Below are positions 33,846-35,288 of a stretch of DNA of 35,288 nt, piece by piece; position 1 is the stretch's first letter; each line of letters starts with the position of its first letter. The position numbers were made by a program, and so were the translations under genes. This DNA comes from a bacterium (lineage in GTDB: Bacteria; CAIWAD01). The stretch covers positions 1 to 35,288 of the forward strand of contig JAUXWS010000035.1 of assembly GCA_030685015.1 (NCBI GenBank), read 5' to 3'. The notes under the pieces are model-generated. The model saw nothing but the letters and a program-made list of their open reading frames with translations. It searched no databases and was not told where the DNA came from.

Positions 33846-34642
33846 CGACCGCGGACCGCCCATCCGGCCCGGAGGGCGGTGGCACCCCGCCTTGCGCTGA
33901 GGACAGGCCGCGCCTCTATCACGACCTCGCCCCCTGGTTCCACCTGCTCACCGCGCCGGCGGACTACGCCGAAGAGGCAGCCTGGTACTGGCGGCTCCTG
34001 GTCGAGGCATGTGGCGGAACGCCCCGCACCCTGCTGGAGCTTGGCTGTGGCGGAGGCTGCAACGCCTCCCACCTGAAGGCGAACTGCCAATTGACCCTCA
34101 GCGACTTCTCCCCGGCCATGCTGGAGGTCAGCCGCGGCCTCAACCCGGACTGCGAGCACCTGCCGGGGGACATGCGCACCCTGCGCCTGGGCCGGACCTT
34201 CGACGCCGTGCTCCTCCACGACGCCGCCAGCTACCTGACGACGCGCGCCGACCTGCTGGCCGCCGCGCGCACGGCCTTCGCCCACTGCCGGCCGGGCGGC
34301 GCCGCCCTCTTCTGCCCGGACCACACGCGCGAGTCCTTCACGCCTGGCACGAGCCAGGGCGGCCATGACGAGGCGGATGGCCGGCGCGGCCTTCGCTACC
34401 TGGAATGGACTTGGGATACCGACTCGGCCGACACGAGCTACGTCTGCGACTTCGCCCTGCTGCTGCGCGAGGCGGAGGGCCGTGTGCGCTGCGTCCACGA
34501 CCGCCACCTGATGGGTTGTTTTCCCCGCCGGGTCTGGCTGGAGACCCTGGCCGAGGCGGGCTTCCTGGCGCGCGCCCTGCCCTTCGTCCACAGCGAGGCG
34601 GCGCCCGGCGGCGAGGTGTTCCTGGCGCTGCGCCCGTCCTGA
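33842..34642 (+). CDS. Class I SAM-dependent methyltransferase
   Basis: This 266-residue protein has the SAM-binding motif I LLELGCGGGCNASHL (residues about 64-78) and an acidic residue at the end of the next strand (LTLSDFSPAMLEVSRG). The motif IV region is DAVLLHDAASYL. It starts with GTG at 33842, overlapping the preceding stop (GTGA). The substrate is unknown, and no known cofactor-pathway motif is seen. It is co-transcribed with the DUF6933-SRPBCC gene. Confidence 0.87.
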   Translation: MTTADRPSGPEGGGTPPCAEDRPRLYHDLAPWFHLLTAPADYAEEAAWYWRLLVEACGGTPRTLLELGCGGGCNASHLKANCQLTLSDFSPAMLEVSRGLNPDCEHLPGDMRTLRLGRTFDAVLLHDAASYLTTRADLLAAARTAFAHCRPGGAALFCPDHTRESFTPGTSQGGHDEADGRRGLRYLEWTWDTDSADTSYVCDFALLLREAEGRVRCVHDRHLMGCFPRRVWLETLAEAGFLARALPFVHSEAAPGGEVFLALRPS

Positions 34643-34671
34643 GCCCGGGCATCGCTCTTGAAGGAGGATAC

Positions 34672-35094
34672 ATGGCCCTGAGCTGCTTCGACGACAAGAC
34701 CTGTCCGCCGACCGAGGCGGAGCTGACCCGGGTCTTGGGCAAGGCCGCCCCTGCCTGGACAGCCCTGGTGAGGCGGGTGGAGAGCGGGCATGCGCCCCTG
34801 GCCCGCGAGTGGGCCTTTCCGGGCAAGGCCTACGGCTGGTCCTTCCGCCTGCGCCAGCCCCGGCGTGTTTTCCTTTACCTGACGCCCGGCCGGGGGCACT
34901 TCGTCGCGGCGGTGGTGCTGGGGGAGAAGGCAGCGTCCGCCGCCCTGGCGGATCCGGACCTGCCCGAGGCGGTCAAGACAGACCTGGCCGCCGCCCGGGT
35001 CTACGCCGAGGGCCGGGGCATCCGCCTGACGGTGCGGTGCGGGAAGGACACGATGCCGGTGGAGATCCTGCTGGGGCACAAGGGCCGAACCTGA
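34672..35094 (+). CDS. DUF3788-like protein
   Basis: This 140-residue protein begins MALSCFDDKTCPPTEAELTRVLG behind AAGGAGG and carries REWAFPGKAYGWSFRLRQP and a VFLYLTPGRGHFVAAVVLGEKA strand pair, as in DUF3788 proteins. Function of that family is unknown. It is the last complete gene in the window, 29 bases after the methyltransferase and likely in the same operon. Confidence 0.78.
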   Translation: MALSCFDDKTCPPTEAELTRVLGKAAPAWTALVRRVESGHAPLAREWAFPGKAYGWSFRLRQPRRVFLYLTPGRGHFVAAVVLGEKAASAALADPDLPEAVKTDLAAARVYAEGRGIRLTVRCGKDTMPVEILLGHKGRT

Positions 35095-35288
35095 GCGCCC
35101 GGGCCGGAGGACGGCCAAGCCCGCCGCATTCCACCATATTGGGCGCGCCTAGCAGCCTGTCGGGCTTGGGCCTTGGATGGGATTCGCGTCCAAATCGAGG
35201 CCGGGTTTTCGGAATTTTCGCAGGGCATACTGGTGGTCTGTTCAAGAAAATTGCGGAAAATCCGGACCGATTGGGGCGATGAAGACCG
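35095..35288 (+). other. Right-edge intergenic region, possible start of a mobile element
   Basis: No complete gene is present. From about 35190 on, the sequence is richer in A and T than its neighbours. A candidate ATG at 35280 (ATGAAGACC) runs off the window. The segment AGCAGCCTGTCGGG at about 35152 looks to me like an insertion-sequence end. This is memory-based and unverified, and no inverted partner can be seen here. Confidence 0.25.

Overview
This is a high-GC window of about 35.3 kb from a bacterial chromosome. It carries a tripartite RND/adaptor/TolC efflux pump whose adaptor has a lipobox, so the cell probably has two membranes. It also encodes a large secreted M14 peptidase, a SUF iron-sulfur operon, an aspartate decarboxylase and two sensor kinases. 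The mix (secreted multidomain peptidase, Archaea-like HMG-CoA synthase module, DUF6933, DUF3788) would fit an uncultured FCB-type lineage. No rRNA or phylogenetic marker is present, so this placement is a guess. I see no tRNA, rRNA, CRISPR array, prophage or intact insertion sequence.

Layout, left to right. Positions 1-640 hold a diverged 271-bp tandem duplication with a strongly foldable module, plus other hairpins. Positions 640-6939 (minus) are a tetR-tolC-adaptor-RND efflux operon. Positions 7088-7384 are 27 gapless copies of an 11-bp repeat, lying between the divergent efflux operon and panD. Positions 7426-8501 (plus) are a near-consensus promoter, panD and an overlapping exported protein. 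Positions 8635-11715 (plus) encode a secreted M14 carboxypeptidase, followed by a clear intrinsic terminator. Positions 11813-12094 hold a pair of palindromic repeats. Positions 12138-13118 (minus) encode a short MgtE-like transporter.

Positions 13209-17780 (minus) hold the most interesting cluster. It has a two-gene (split) AtuA/DUF1446 protein, then an HMG-CoA synthase of the kind known from Archaea, a thiolase and a DUF35 protein. This is the archaeal acetoacetyl-CoA/HMG-CoA channelling trio in its archaeal order, attached to an acyclic-terpene-utilisation protein and without HMG-CoA reductase in the window. Positions 17886-25390 (minus) carry a sensor kinase, a single-domain receiver and a hybrid kinase joined by 4-nt overlaps. 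They continue into a stand-alone B3/B4 (PheT-like) protein, a protein with a DHH-like motif, a Nudix hydrolase and a LOG-like protein.

Positions 25588-31296 (minus) are a SUF operon: Rrf2 regulator, sufB, sufC, sufD, sufS and a SufT/DUF59 gene, with a perfect palindrome in the regulator's upstream region. Positions 31544-35094 (plus) carry an FMN-reductase-like flavoprotein, a 39-residue lysine-rich protein, a CoA-binding protein, a DUF6933-SRPBCC fusion, a methyltransferase and a DUF3788 protein. The last 190 bases hold no complete gene.
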